A stretch of 64,000 nucleotides of DNA, taken from DIGJ01 sp041739345 (GTDB taxonomy: Bacteria; Bacillota; Clostridia; Lachnospirales; Lachnospiraceae). Both the position numbers and the translations under genes were made by a program. Location of the stretch: assembly GCA_041739345.1 (NCBI GenBank), contig JBGSNZ010000027.1, positions 62,001 to 126,000 of the forward strand, written 5' to 3'. This document shows positions 25,900 to 35,255 of the stretch, in pieces. How positions within the stretch are numbered: the first letter of the stretch is position 1; every line of letters starts with the position of its first letter. The notes beneath the pieces were generated by a model. That model was not told where the DNA came from, ran no database searches, and was given only the letters and a program-made list of their open reading frames with translations.

Positions 25900-25920
25900 T
25901 AAATAACGGAGGAAAAAGAA

Positions 25921-27708
25921 ATGGCAGAATCAATGACAGGCTTGAAACGAAGCCACCGATGTGCAGAACTATCAAACGGTAATGTTGGCGAAGAAGTTAC
26001 TGTGATGGGATGGGTACAAAAAAGTAGAAACAAAGGTGGAATTATCTTTGTAGATTTAAGAGACCGCTCTGGATTGCTTCAGATTATCTTTGAAGAGAGT
26101 GATTGCGGTTTGGAAAATTTTCAAAAAGCAGAAAAATTAAGAAGCGAGTATGTAGCAGCAATCGTAGGACGCGTATGTAGAAGAGAGGGAAATGTAAATC
26201 AGAATCTTGCAACGGGCGAGATTGAAATCCGTGCAACTCAAATTCGAATTCTTTCCGAAGCAGAGACTCCTCCTTTCCCAATTGAAGAAGATAGTAAAAC
26301 AAAAGAAGACTTACGATTAAAATATCGCTATTTAGATCTTAGAAGACCAGATTTACAGAAAAATTTAATTATGAGAAGTAAAGTAGCTACTTTGACCCGT
26401 CAGTTTTTATCTGACGAAGGATTTTTGGAAATCGAGACACCAATGTTAACAAAGAGTACACCAGAAGGTGCAAGAGATTATTTAGTACCTAGCCGTGTTC
26501 ATCCTGGCAATTTCTATGCGTTACCACAGTCTCCTCAGATTTTCAAACAGTTACTTATGTGTTCTGGATATGATCGCTATTTCCAGATTGTAAAGTGCTT
26601 TAGAGATGAGGATTTACGTGCCGACCGTCAACCTGAATTTACACAGATTGATATGGAGCTATCCTTTGTTGATGTAGATGATGTTATCGATGTGAACGAA
26701 CGATTACTTCAAAAAATGTTTAAAGAAATACTAGAGGTTGAAGTAAAACTTCCAATACAGAGAATGACCTGGCAGGAAGCAATGGATCGTTTTGGTTCTG
26801 ATAAGCCAGACCTTCGTTTTGGTATGGAATTACAAGATGTTTCCGAAGTTGTGAAGGATTGTGATTTTGCTGTATTTACTGGAGCTCTTTCGAATGGTGG
26901 AAGTGTTCGAGGAATCAATGCGGTAGGTCAAGGTGCTATGCCAAGAAAGAAAATTGATGCTTTGGTAGAATTTGCAAAAGGTTATGGTGCAAAGGGTCTT
27001 GCTTACATTTGTATCAATGAGGATGGAACTTACAAATCCTCTTTCCAAAAATTTATGACCGAAGAACAATTAGAAGATTTAGTAAAAACGATGAATGGTA
27101 AAGCAGGCGACTTGTTATTATTTGCAGCAGATAAAAATACAGTGGTCTATAATGTACTCGGTGCACTTCGTGTCGAAATTGCAAATCAATTAGGATTGTT
27201 AGACAAAAATGTGTTTCGATTCCTATGGGTTACTGAGTTCCCTTTATTGGAGTGGTCAGAAGAGCAAAACCGATTTAGCGCAATGCATCATCCATTTACT
27301 ATGCCAATGGAGGAAGATTTACATTTACTTGATACCGATCCTGGTAAAGTACGTGCAAAAGCTTATGATATTGTATTAAATGGTACAGAATTAGGTGGTG
27401 GCTCTGTCCGTATCTTCCAAAATCATGTACAGGAAAAGATGTTTGAAATCCTTGGTTTTACAAAGGAAGAAGCTTATGATCGCTTTGGATTCTTATTGAA
27501 TGCGTTTAAATATGGAGTTCCCCCACATGCAGGACTTGCTTTTGGCTTGGACCGTTTGATCATGCTTATGGCAAAACAAGATAGTATTCGTGACGTGATA
27601 GCTTTCCCTAAGGTTAAAGATGCTTCTTGCTTAATGACAGATGCGCCAAATGTAGTAGATGAAAAACAGTTAGATGAACTTGGTTTAGAATTAGAAAAAC
27701 AAAAATAA
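25921..27708 (+). CDS. aspS: Aspartyl-tRNA synthetase (bacterial type)
   Basis: Class II synthetase, 595 residues. An N-terminal OB-fold anticodon-binding domain (about 10-110, VMGWVQKSRNKGGIIFVDLRD) precedes the catalytic core. Signature pieces are PQSPQIFKQLLMCSGYDRYF, CFRDEDLRADRQPEFTQ and motif 3 GLAFGLDRLIMLM. The insertion between motifs 2 and 3 (about 290-420) fits the bacterial GAD domain. GGAGG lies 8 nt before the ATG. Confidence 0.96.
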   Translation: MAESMTGLKRSHRCAELSNGNVGEEVTVMGWVQKSRNKGGIIFVDLRDRSGLLQIIFEESDCGLENFQKAEKLRSEYVAAIVGRVCRREGNVNQNLATGEIEIRATQIRILSEAETPPFPIEEDSKTKEDLRLKYRYLDLRRPDLQKNLIMRSKVATLTRQFLSDEGFLEIETPMLTKSTPEGARDYLVPSRVHPGNFYALPQSPQIFKQLLMCSGYDRYFQIVKCFRDEDLRADRQPEFTQIDMELSFVDVDDVIDVNERLLQKMFKEILEVEVKLPIQRMTWQEAMDRFGSDKPDLRFGMELQDVSEVVKDCDFAVFTGALSNGGSVRGINAVGQGAMPRKKIDALVEFAKGYGAKGLAYICINEDGTYKSSFQKFMTEEQLEDLVKTMNGKAGDLLLFAADKNTVVYNVLGALRVEIANQLGLLDKNVFRFLWVTEFPLLEWSEEQNRFSAMHHPFTMPMEEDLHLLDTDPGKVRAKAYDIVLNGTELGGGSVRIFQNHVQEKMFEILGFTKEEAYDRFGFLLNAFKYGVPPHAGLAFGLDRLIMLMAKQDSIRDVIAFPKVKDASCLMTDAPNVVDEKQLDELGLELEKQK

Positions 27709-27715
27709 ATAGTAT

Positions 27716-27744
27716 TTGACATCTACGACTAATAATGCTATCAT
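27716..27744 (+). promoter_or_regulatory. Strong sigma-A type promoter for the cold-shock gene
   Basis: TTGACA (27716-27721) and TATCAT (27739-27744) have a 17-bp spacer. The leader of about 46 nt is short for a cold-shock gene. Confidence 0.65.
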
Positions 27745-27796
27745 AAAGTTGTTACATTATAGTAACGATTTTATATAATTTTGGAGGAACAACACA

Positions 27797-27997
27797 ATGA
27801 GTAAAGGTACTGTAAAATGGTTTAATAACCAAAAAGGTTACGGATTTATTTCTGATGAAGCTGGAAACGATGTATTTGTTCATTTCTCTGGTCTTAACAT
27901 GGATGGCTACAAGAGTTTAAATGAAGGTGAAGAAGTTCAATTTGACGTAGTTGATGGTAACAAAGGACCTCAGGCAGCTAACGTAACTAGAGCTTAA
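27797..27997 (+). CDS. Cold-shock protein, CspA family
   Basis: Single cold-shock domain of 66 residues that binds single-stranded RNA and DNA. RNP1 (KGYGFI) and RNP2 (VFVHFSGL) are intact. TGGAGGAACAACACA precedes the ATG. It has its own promoter and may be highly expressed; several paralogs per genome are usual, so I give no numbered symbol. Confidence 0.96.
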   Translation: MSKGTVKWFNNQKGYGFISDEAGNDVFVHFSGLNMDGYKSLNEGEEVQFDVVDGNKGPQAANVTRA

Positions 27998-28098
27998 TTC
28001 CAATCAGATTTTTACAGTGTACCTTCTTCTGATATAGATTTTGAATTGTAGTAGAAATGGTTATATAGAGAATGGGTTATATTGTACGAAACGAGATT

Positions 28099-28138
28099 AA
28101 AAAAGATGGAGTGTTTATCACACTCCATCTTTTTTCTT
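28099..28138. terminator. Bidirectional terminator between the cold-shock gene and upp
   Basis: AAAAAAGATGGAGTGT (28099-28114) pairs perfectly with ACACTCCATCTTTTTT (28120-28135) around a 5-nt loop. Confidence 0.85.
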
Positions 28139-28214
28139 ATGTAAGCAGTAGTTATTAAAGTACCATGCCTGCATGAGATTATTTTATTTGTTTATGGCTT
28201 GTCTATATCCCGTT

Positions 28215-28844
28215 CTATTTTGTTCCATAAATACGATCACCAGCATCGCCAAGTCCTGGCAAAATATATCCTAGTTCATTTAATCTTTCATCAAGCGCAC
28301 CAATGTAAATATCAATATCTGGATGAGCTTCACGCAGTGCCTTTAGACCTTCTGGGGCAGCAATTAAACAAAGAAAATGAATTCTAGAAATCCCGCGGGA
28401 TTTTAATTGACGTATGGCTGCAATGGCGGAACCACCGGTTGCAAGCATTGGATCAACAACGTAAATTTCTCTTTCATCTGCATCATGAGGCAGCTTACAA
28501 AAATATTCTACTGGTTCAAGGGTTTCTTCGTTCCGATACATACCAATATGTCCAACTTTAGCATTTGGAATCAAATTAAGTATACCATCAGCCATGTGAA
28601 GACCAGCACGAAGGATTGGTACGATACATAATTTCTTACCAGCAATTTCTTTTGCAGTTGTTTTTACAAGCGGTGTTTCAATCTCAATATCAGATAAAGG
28701 AAGATCACGTGTCGCTTCATAGCAAATAAGCATCGCAACTTCTGCTACTAAATCACGAAATTCCTTAGTTGATGTTTCTTTTACACGCATAATACCGATT
28801 TTGTGCTGAATTAATGGATGATCCATAACTATAACTTTTGACAT
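28215..28844 (-). CDS. upp: Uracil phosphoribosyltransferase
   Basis: Converts uracil and PRPP to UMP. 209 residues, standard length. The PRPP-binding motif reads VVDPMLATGGSAIAA near residues 127-141, and the C-terminal uracil-binding DERLNELGYILPGLGDAGDR is present, as is VPILRAGLHM near 77. GGAGG precedes the ATG on the minus strand. Monocistronic, with its own promoter. Confidence 0.97.
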   Translation of the reverse strand: MSKVIVMDHPLIQHKIGIMRVKETSTKEFRDLVAEVAMLICYEATRDLPLSDIEIETPLVKTTAKEIAGKKLCIVPILRAGLHMADGILNLIPNAKVGHIGMYRNEETLEPVEYFCKLPHDADEREIYVVDPMLATGGSAIAAIRQLKSRGISRIHFLCLIAAPEGLKALREAHPDIDIYIGALDERLNELGYILPGLGDAGDRIYGTK

Positions 28845-28884
28845 TTTTCTACCTCCAAAACGGTTTTAGTTTAGTTCCGGAAGT

Positions 28885-28913
28885 ATTATAGCACTAATCG
28901 TATCATTAATCAA
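28885..28913 (-). promoter_or_regulatory. Sigma-A type promoter for upp
   Basis: On the minus strand TTGATT (28913-28908) and TATAAT (28890-28885) have a 17-bp spacer. Confidence 0.55.
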
Positions 28914-29138
28914 AGAAAACATGTATTTTTAATTGAATTTACGTATTTTTAATAGAATTGGAAAAAAATAGTGATTGGATATTGTGTGTGATATACTATT
29001 TCTAAGGGTATGGAGAGGTACTGGTATGGAATTGAAGTAGACGAGATAAATTCAGTAACATTAGAGCTTTAGATATACTATAATAATAAATATAATATAA
29101 ATGGTTTATCGAATTGATTAAAAAAGGGCAGAGGAAAA

Positions 29139-29170
29139 GCCTAGTAGAGGGGGGAGGGTAACTACTAGGC
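29139..29170 (+). promoter_or_regulatory. Hairpin with a G-rich loop in the leader of the two-TM protein gene
   Basis: GCCTAGTAG (29139-29147) pairs with CTACTAGGC (29162-29170). The 14-nt loop is AGGGGGGAGGGTAA, a ribosome-binding-site-like purine run. A seven-codon ORF (29177-29197) follows. Outside this hairpin the gene-free stretch 28914-29268 is AT-rich; I see only a second small stem there, CATAATAT with ATATTATG near 29252-29271. Confidence 0.5.
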
Positions 29171-29268
29171 CAATTTATGAAAAAAATTATGAAATAAGCA
29201 AATGTAATATTATTTTGTTTCTATGGTAATATTATATAAGGCAGATGTGAGCATAATATGGCGATATT

Positions 29269-29784
29269 ATGAACATTTTGTTAATATTGCAGAAAGCGAG
29301 GGAGAATGTGTTAAGCGTCTTTCATAAACTTTTAAAAAAAGAATTAGGCGAGCTTCGCTATAAACAGTATTGCTTGATCTTTGAAAAATATAAGATAAAT
29401 CGAAGTTCAAAGAATCGTATGGAAAGCAGTCAGGAAGTGTATCAGGATTTATATGATTTCTTAAAAAATCAGGATTTCTTAACTCTTCGTCACAGAATGG
29501 AAACTTTAATTGATTCCATGTGTGTAGCCGTAAATATAAGCAGATACTATATTTTTGCGTTTCTCTTTTATCTGGGAGGTTCTTTGTTTTTGATTTTTCA
29601 GGGATTAAATTCAAGAATAACTATTTTAAGTCTCCTATTGATGAGTGTGCTATTTATCTATAAAACGTGTGAATTTGTTGTAAATAAATACTGTTATATC
29701 GATGCAAATATTATATTGGTTTACAAATCAGTATTAGACCAGTTATTACTTAAATTTGATGAAAATCGAATTGAAAAAAATTAA
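29269..29784 (+). CDS. Hypothetical protein with two C-terminal membrane helices
   Basis: 171 residues, no family recognised. The first ~85 residues are charged and probably helical (KLLKKELGELRYKQYCLIFEKY). Two hydrophobic segments follow near residues 92-112 and 118-135, then a soluble tail of about 35 residues. The ATG at 29269 lacks a ribosome-binding site; an in-frame GTG at 29308, six nt after GAGG, is a good alternative and would shorten the protein by 13 residues. The long structured leader is unusual. Monocistronic. Confidence 0.65.
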   Translation: MNILLILQKARENVLSVFHKLLKKELGELRYKQYCLIFEKYKINRSSKNRMESSQEVYQDLYDFLKNQDFLTLRHRMETLIDSMCVAVNISRYYIFAFLFYLGGSLFLIFQGLNSRITILSLLLMSVLFIYKTCEFVVNKYCYIDANIILVYKSVLDQLLLKFDENRIEKN

Positions 29785-29852
29785 TTTTACTTTAAAAATG
29801 AAAATTTCATGTTATAATATACCATAGAAAAAAGAAACAGGGAGGAACAGGG

Positions 29853-31550
29853 ATGGATTTTAAAGTTAAGTATGAAGACTGGTGTAAAAATCAATATTTT
29901 GATGAAGCAACAAAAAAGGAATTAGATAGCATATCTACAAATGAAGAAGAAATGAAGGATCGATTTTATCGTGATTTAGAATTTGGTACGGGTGGACTTC
30001 GTGGTATTGTCGGAGCCGGAACAAACCGAATGAATATATATACTATTCGTAAAGCAACGCAAGGATTGGCTAACTTTATCATAAAAGAAGGAAAACAAAG
30101 CATGGGAGTTGCTATTGCATATGATTCTAGACATTTTTCTCCTGAGTTTAGCGAGGAAGCTGCACTTTGCTTAAATGCAAACGGTATTAAGACTTATTGT
30201 TTTGAATCCCTTCGCCCAACTCCAGAATTATCATTTGCTTTACGCAAACTAGGATGTTGTGCAGGTATCGTTGTAACTGCCAGCCATAACCCACCAGAGT
30301 ATAATGGCTATAAGGTTTATTGGGAAGATGGTGCACAGGTTACTGCTCCAAAGGACGTTCAGATTATTGACGAAGTAAATAATGTAACCGATTATGCAAT
30401 GGTTAAAACGATGACCAAAGCAGAGGCGGAAGAAAAAGCTCTATATCATACCATTGGTAAAGAGATTGATGATGCCTACATGCAAGAACTTCACAATTTA
30501 GTATTGAGTAAGGAAGCAATCAAATCCGTAGCAAGCGACTTGACAATCGTATATACGCCTCTTTATGGTACCGGTAATCTTCCAGTTCGTCGCATCTTAA
30601 ATGAACTTGGATTTGAAAAAGTATATGTTGTAAAAGAACAGGAATTACCAGACGGAAACTTCCCTACGGTAAGCTACCCAAATCCAGAAGATAAAAATGC
30701 ATTTAAATTAGCGCTCGCTCTAGCAGAAGAAGTAAAAGCAGATCTAGTTTTGGCAACTGATCCAGATGCAGATCGCCTTGGAGTATATGCAAGAAATGCA
30801 CAAACCGGAGAATACCAAGCATTTACTGGAAATATGTCAGGTTTGTTAATTTGTGAATACGAGTTAGAACGTAAAAAAGAATTGGGTATCCTACCAAAAA
30901 ATGGCGCAATTGTATCAACTATAGTAACAACAAATATGGCATTTGCAGTTGCAAAAGAATATGGAATGAAATTAATCGAAGTATTAACTGGATTTAAATA
31001 TATTGGAGAACAGATTAAACTGTTTGAAGTAACTGGATCAAATGAATATGTATTTGGTTTAGAAGAAAGCTATGGTTGCTTAATTGGAACCCATGCAAGA
31101 GATAAGGATGCTATCGTAGCAGTTATGGCTCTTTGTGAGGCAGCAGCTTACTATAAAACCAAAGGTATCACACTTTGGGAACAGATGCTTCGTATTTATG
31201 AGAAATATGGATATTACAAAGAGACCCTAATGACGATTACCCTAAAGGGAATGGATGGAGCAAATCAAATCAAACAGATGATGGATGATATGAGACAACA
31301 TCCAATGACAGAGGCTGGAAGCATGAAAGTGCTTAAGATGAGAGATTATATGAAACCAGAAGAAACAAAACTTCCAGAATCCAATGTACTTTATTTTGAA
31401 TTGGAAGACGATGCATGGTTTTGCGTACGTCCATCAGGGACGGAACCTAAAATTAAATTTTATTTTGGTGTAAAAGGAAATTCCATGGAAGATGCAAAGC
31501 AAAAGGCAGAAAGCTTAGAAGCTGCTGTACGTACAGAAGTAGAAAAATAA
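29853..31550 (+). CDS. Phosphoglucomutase / phosphomannomutase
   Basis: Interconverts hexose 1- and 6-phosphates. 565 residues, the length of the PgcA-type alpha-phosphoglucomutase group. The phosphoserine loop TASHNPPEYNGYKVY lies near residue 145, the metal-binding DPDADRLGV near 305, the sugar-binding GLEESYGC near 405, and the phosphate-binding RPSGTEPKIKFY near 525. GGGAGGAACAGGG precedes the ATG. A possible promoter (TTTAAA at 29791, TATAAT at 29813) lies just upstream. Confidence 0.94.
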   Translation: MDFKVKYEDWCKNQYFDEATKKELDSISTNEEEMKDRFYRDLEFGTGGLRGIVGAGTNRMNIYTIRKATQGLANFIIKEGKQSMGVAIAYDSRHFSPEFSEEAALCLNANGIKTYCFESLRPTPELSFALRKLGCCAGIVVTASHNPPEYNGYKVYWEDGAQVTAPKDVQIIDEVNNVTDYAMVKTMTKAEAEEKALYHTIGKEIDDAYMQELHNLVLSKEAIKSVASDLTIVYTPLYGTGNLPVRRILNELGFEKVYVVKEQELPDGNFPTVSYPNPEDKNAFKLALALAEEVKADLVLATDPDADRLGVYARNAQTGEYQAFTGNMSGLLICEYELERKKELGILPKNGAIVSTIVTTNMAFAVAKEYGMKLIEVLTGFKYIGEQIKLFEVTGSNEYVFGLEESYGCLIGTHARDKDAIVAVMALCEAAAYYKTKGITLWEQMLRIYEKYGYYKETLMTITLKGMDGANQIKQMMDDMRQHPMTEAGSMKVLKMRDYMKPEETKLPESNVLYFELEDDAWFCVRPSGTEPKIKFYFGVKGNSMEDAKQKAESLEAAVRTEVEK

Positions 31551-31556
31551 TAATTG

Positions 31557-31606
31557 GTGGAAGTATCTTTCCTTGCAACGAGCAAAGAGGATACTTCCAC
31601 TTTCTT
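31557..31606 (+). terminator. Terminator after phosphoglucomutase
   Basis: GTGGAAGTATC (31557-31567) pairs with GATACTTCCAC (31590-31600), followed by a short T-rich tail. Confidence 0.65.
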
Positions 31607-31634
31607 ACGAAAATAAAAGATAGGAGCAGATAAA

Positions 31635-32399
31635 ATGAAAAATTTTCATACACATACTTATCGATGCAAACATGCAAAAGGTGATGTCTTTGATTATATT
31701 AAAATGGCCCGATTAAAAAATATAACGCAGCTTGGATTTTCTGATCACACGCCATTGCCAGATGGTTGGTGGCTGGATGTTAGAATGGGAATCGATGAAC
31801 TGGATGGCTATGTAAATGCGGTCTTAGAAGGAAGAAAACAAAATCCTGATATGCGGATTTTACTTGGATTAGAATGTGATTACTCTCCTGAATATGTAAC
31901 ATTCTTTCAAGAAATAAAGGATCGGTATCCGATGGATTATCTCATTGGAAGTATTCATGCTTTTCCTTATGATGGTGAAAGAATTGGATGTTTCCAAGAA
32001 GGAAAGGTGTTTGATAGTAAGATGCTGAAAGCATATGCAGAAACGTTTGTTATGGCGATGCAATCTGGTAACTTTACCTTTATGGCACATCCGGATTTGT
32101 TTTGCTTAAGTCTGAATGGTTGGAATCCAGAAGCTCTTTCGGTTAGTGCCTATATGCTAGAAGCAGCGAAAGCTTTGGATATGCCACTTGAAATTAATTG
32201 TAGCGGTATTAAAAAATCAATGGATATGGGAAAATTTGAGATAGCGTATCCGAAACGGGAATTTTGGGAATTGGCAGCCAGTTTTGGTGTAAAAGGTATC
32301 GTTAATTCGGATGCCCATACACCGGAAGGCTTAACAGAAAATCTGGATGCTGGATTCTTTATACAAAAAGAATATAATATTGAACAATTTGTACTTTAG
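31635..32399 (+). CDS. PHP-family histidinol-phosphatase
   Basis: 254 residues. The PHP metal motifs are visible: NFHTHTYRCKHA at the N-terminus, LGLECDYSPEY, GSIHAFP, MAHPDLF and the final VNSDAHTPEG. The set and the length fit HisJ-type histidinol-phosphatases, which dephosphorylate histidinol phosphate in the cytosol. No other his genes are next to it except hisS 6 kb away, so another phosphoester substrate is possible. ATAGGAG precedes the ATG. The last 4 nt overlap the end of the convergent yitT-like gene. Confidence 0.85.
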   Translation: MKNFHTHTYRCKHAKGDVFDYIKMARLKNITQLGFSDHTPLPDGWWLDVRMGIDELDGYVNAVLEGRKQNPDMRILLGLECDYSPEYVTFFQEIKDRYPMDYLIGSIHAFPYDGERIGCFQEGKVFDSKMLKAYAETFVMAMQSGNFTFMAHPDLFCLSLNGWNPEALSVSAYMLEAAKALDMPLEINCSGIKKSMDMGKFEIAYPKREFWELAASFGVKGIVNSDAHTPEGLTENLDAGFFIQKEYNIEQFVL

Positions 32400-33259
32400 T
32401 GATATACCTTATCCAATGTGAATCCACGGCCCTTTACTTCATTTACCTGGTTAATAATCATAAATGCTTTTGGGTCGATGGACAAAACCATTTTATTTAG
32501 TTTGGCTAGTTCACGACTAGAGATAACAGTCAACACTACTTTTGTTACATTTCCATAAAAACCGGTTTCTGCATTCATTAAAGTAGAACCGCGGTCTAAT
32601 TGATGAATAATCATCGTATTAATCTCAACGTATTTCTTACTTACAATTTTCACCTGTGTCTTAGCATTTCCCGTGAGTAACACCTTATCAAGAACAACGC
32701 TGTAAATCAGAACCAATAAAATACCATATAGAGTCTTTTCCTTACTGGAAAATAACATTTGCATTAGGAGAATGCTAAAGTCAATTACATAAAGAGAAAC
32801 GGACACCGACCAACCAAATTTTTTGTTGAAAATCAGTGGCGGGATATCAAGACCACCGGTGGAAGCCCCTTCTTTGATGACAATGCCGATTCCAAATCCA
32901 ATCATGATACCTGCACAAATTGTTGCGAGTAGTGGGTTGTCTGTGAAATCTTGTATACCTTTGATATATCCGGAAGCTTGTAAACAAAATGGATAAAAAA
33001 ACGTACTAATAAGGGTAGTAATTGCAAATTTCTTACCGAGAATTACGAAACCTAAAATAAACATGATTACATTGGAAGTTAGTATAAAAACACTGATAGA
33101 GATTGGTATGTAGCGTGTTATAACAAGGGAAAGTCCAGTTGTTCCACCAGTAATCAGTCCATTTGGTAGTATAAACATTGTAATTGCCAATGTGTAAATC
33201 AGGTTTCCAAGTAAAATCATTAGTACGTTTTTGCAATTAGAATAAATCAATCGTTTCAT
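32396..33259 (-). CDS. YitT family membrane protein (YitT_membrane plus DUF2179)
   Basis: 287 residues. About five to six hydrophobic helices fill residues 1-175 (LLGNLIYTLAITMFILPNGLITGGTTGLS; GASTGGLDIPPLIFNKKF). The C-terminal ~90 residues (KYVEINTMIIHQLDRGSTLMNAETGFYG) form the soluble DUF2179 domain. YitT proteins are widespread in Firmicutes and their substrate is unknown. AGGAA lies 6 nt before the ATG. The 140-nt leader contains a terminator-like hairpin (see that entry). Confidence 0.88.
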   Translation of the reverse strand: MKRLIYSNCKNVLMILLGNLIYTLAITMFILPNGLITGGTTGLSLVITRYIPISISVFILTSNVIMFILGFVILGKKFAITTLISTFFYPFCLQASGYIKGIQDFTDNPLLATICAGIMIGFGIGIVIKEGASTGGLDIPPLIFNKKFGWSVSVSLYVIDFSILLMQMLFSSKEKTLYGILLVLIYSVVLDKVLLTGNAKTQVKIVSKKYVEINTMIIHQLDRGSTLMNAETGFYGNVTKVVLTVISSRELAKLNKMVLSIDPKAFMIINQVNEVKGRGFTLDKVYH

Positions 33260-33301
33260 ATAAATTCCTGCTTTCTTACTGAGTTAGCACTCTGCCTTAG
33301 T

Positions 33302-33400
33302 AAAGGGGGAAAAGAAAAAGCATACCAATTGGTATGCTTTAGAATTCATCAATATGGAGTTGCCAAAAATTTAGTTTATACATAGGACAATCCCCCTTTA
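33302..33400 (-). promoter_or_regulatory. Structured leader with internal terminator ahead of the yitT-like gene
   Basis: Read on the minus strand, AAAGGGGGA (33399-33391) lies at the predicted 5' end of the transcript. A perfect 24-nt palindrome (AAAGCATACC / GGTATGCTTT, 33340-33317) follows, with the tail TTCTTTTCCCCC, i.e. an intrinsic terminator. Next comes TCCCCCTTT (33310-33302), an exact complement of the first block. This arrangement suggests transcription attenuation. No known riboswitch class was recognised. Confidence 0.55.
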
Positions 33401-33407
33401 GAGACTA

Positions 33408-33436
33408 ATAATAGCATCATAAAGTAAATAAGTAAA
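33408..33436 (-). promoter_or_regulatory. Candidate promoter for the yitT-like gene
   Basis: On the minus strand TTTACT (33436-33431) and TATTAT (33413-33408) have a 17-bp spacer. It would start the leader near 33400. The rest of the gene-free stretch up to 33563 shows only a weak TATACT -10 element near 33460 for the peptidase gene. Confidence 0.4.
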
Positions 33437-33563
33437 GATTTTTTTATGGATTGGTGGTATACTATTTCTATTAGGCTTAACAATTTAAGACTGTAGAAGG
33501 AATAGGAGTGAAAGATTTAAATCGTTCACAATGCGCGAAACATGCGTAGAAATGGAGGGAATT

Positions 33564-35237
33564 ATGAGATTTAGTGAAATGCCTTACGAAAGAGTTTGTT
33601 ACGAAGAAATAGAGGATCAATTTAATGCTTTGATGAAAGAGTTTAGCGATTCAAAAAGTGGCAAGGAACAGTTTGAAGTGCATAAAAAGCAGTATGCGCT
33701 CAGTGATAAAATAAATACTTATATTACCATAGCTCAGATTCGTCATGACATTGATACGAAGGATGACTTTTATGATAAAGAACAAGCTTACTATGATGAA
33801 ATTATGCCAAAGATTAGTAATCTAAGTGTACAGTATGGAAAACTAATGTATCATTCACCATATTGCGCTTATTTAGAAGAAAAGATTGGTAAAGTTGCAT
33901 TTAAAAATATTGAAATCAGTTTAAAAGCGTTTGATGAAAAATTAATCCCACTTATGCAAGAGGAAAATGCATTAACTACCGAATATGATAAATTACTTGC
34001 AAGTGCAGAAATTCCTTGGGATGGGGAAACCTTGAATTTATCACTAATGAGAAAGTATTTGACAAGTGATAACCGAGATATTAGAAGAAGCGCTTATGCA
34101 GCATATACCGAATTTTTTGCTGTAAATGCAGATAAATTAGATGATATCTATGATAAGCTTGTAAGAAATAGAACCAATCAGGCGAGAGAACTTGGGTATG
34201 ATAATTATTTAGAGCTTGGATACTATCGTATGAATCGTAACTGCTATGATAAAGCAATGGTAGAAAATTATCGTAGTCAGGTGAAGAAAGATTTTGTACC
34301 TTTTGCAGAAAATTTACATGAAGAGAGAAGAAAGCGTTTAGGCTTAGAAAAACTTTCCTATATCGATGAAGGAATCAATTTTGCTTACGGCAACCCAATT
34401 CCAATCGGTACACCTGAGGAAATTTTAGCAAATGGGCAGAAGATGTATAGTGAACTTTCAGCACAAACCAAAGAATTTTTTGACTTTATGACAGAAAATG
34501 AATTATTTGATGTATTAGGAAGAAAAACCAAAAGACCGGGTGGATATATGACATTCCTTCCACTATACAATGCACCTTTTATCTTTGCTAACTTTAATGG
34601 AACCAGTGGTGATGTGGATGTTATCACGCATGAGTGTGGACACGCATTTCAGGGATATATTTCAGGAAAAGATCCAATTCGTGAACATGCTGAAATCACA
34701 ATGGAAACAGCGGAAGTACATTCTATGTCGATGGAATTTTTCACTGAACCTTGGATGAATTTATTCTTTGGCGATAGAACGCAGGATTATATTTCTATGC
34801 ATTTAGAAGATGCAGCAGCCTTCATTCCTTACGGAACGATGGTGGATGAATTCCAACACATGGTTTATGAAAATCCGGACATGACCAAAGAAGAACGTCA
34901 TGCTGTATGGAGAAAATTGGAAAAAGAATACAAACCACATCTTGACTATGAGGACAATGCATTTTTTGAAAAGGGTGGGTTCTGGCAGAAACAACATCAT
35001 ATTTATGATTTCCCACTTTACTATATTGACTATTGTTTGGCGCAAACTTGTGCATTCCAATATAAAGTAAAAATGGATGAAAACTATGAGAGTGCCTGGG
35101 AAAGCTACTTAAAACTTTGCAAATTATCTGCAAGTGACTTTTTTACGAATATGCTAAAAGAAGTTGGTCTTGACAGTCCATTTGAAGATGGATGTATGAA
35201 AAAGATTGTAGAAAAACTTACAAATAAAATGAAATAA
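33564..35237 (+). CDS. M3 family oligoendopeptidase (PepF-like)
   Basis: Cytosolic zinc metallopeptidase that cleaves short peptides. 557 residues. The zinc motif HECGH lies near residues 356-360 (VITHECGHAFQGY), with the downstream glutamate region AEITMETAEVHSMSMEFF typical of M3 peptidases. The rest is helical. The ATG at 33564 follows GGAGGGA closely; the in-frame ATG at 33531 has no such site. aroC starts 18 nt after the stop. Confidence 0.93.
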   Translation: MRFSEMPYERVCYEEIEDQFNALMKEFSDSKSGKEQFEVHKKQYALSDKINTYITIAQIRHDIDTKDDFYDKEQAYYDEIMPKISNLSVQYGKLMYHSPYCAYLEEKIGKVAFKNIEISLKAFDEKLIPLMQEENALTTEYDKLLASAEIPWDGETLNLSLMRKYLTSDNRDIRRSAYAAYTEFFAVNADKLDDIYDKLVRNRTNQARELGYDNYLELGYYRMNRNCYDKAMVENYRSQVKKDFVPFAENLHEERRKRLGLEKLSYIDEGINFAYGNPIPIGTPEEILANGQKMYSELSAQTKEFFDFMTENELFDVLGRKTKRPGGYMTFLPLYNAPFIFANFNGTSGDVDVITHECGHAFQGYISGKDPIREHAEITMETAEVHSMSMEFFTEPWMNLFFGDRTQDYISMHLEDAAAFIPYGTMVDEFQHMVYENPDMTKEERHAVWRKLEKEYKPHLDYEDNAFFEKGGFWQKQHHIYDFPLYYIDYCLAQTCAFQYKVKMDENYESAWESYLKLCKLSASDFFTNMLKEVGLDSPFEDGCMKKIVEKLTNKMK

Positions 35238-35255
35238 CGAATGATGAGGTAATGT

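Noticed and set aside
33284..33292. TTAGCACTC, one half of a CIRCE (HrcA) operator, before the yitT-like gene
   Set aside because: The second half GAGTGCTAA is missing at the required distance, so it is probably chance.
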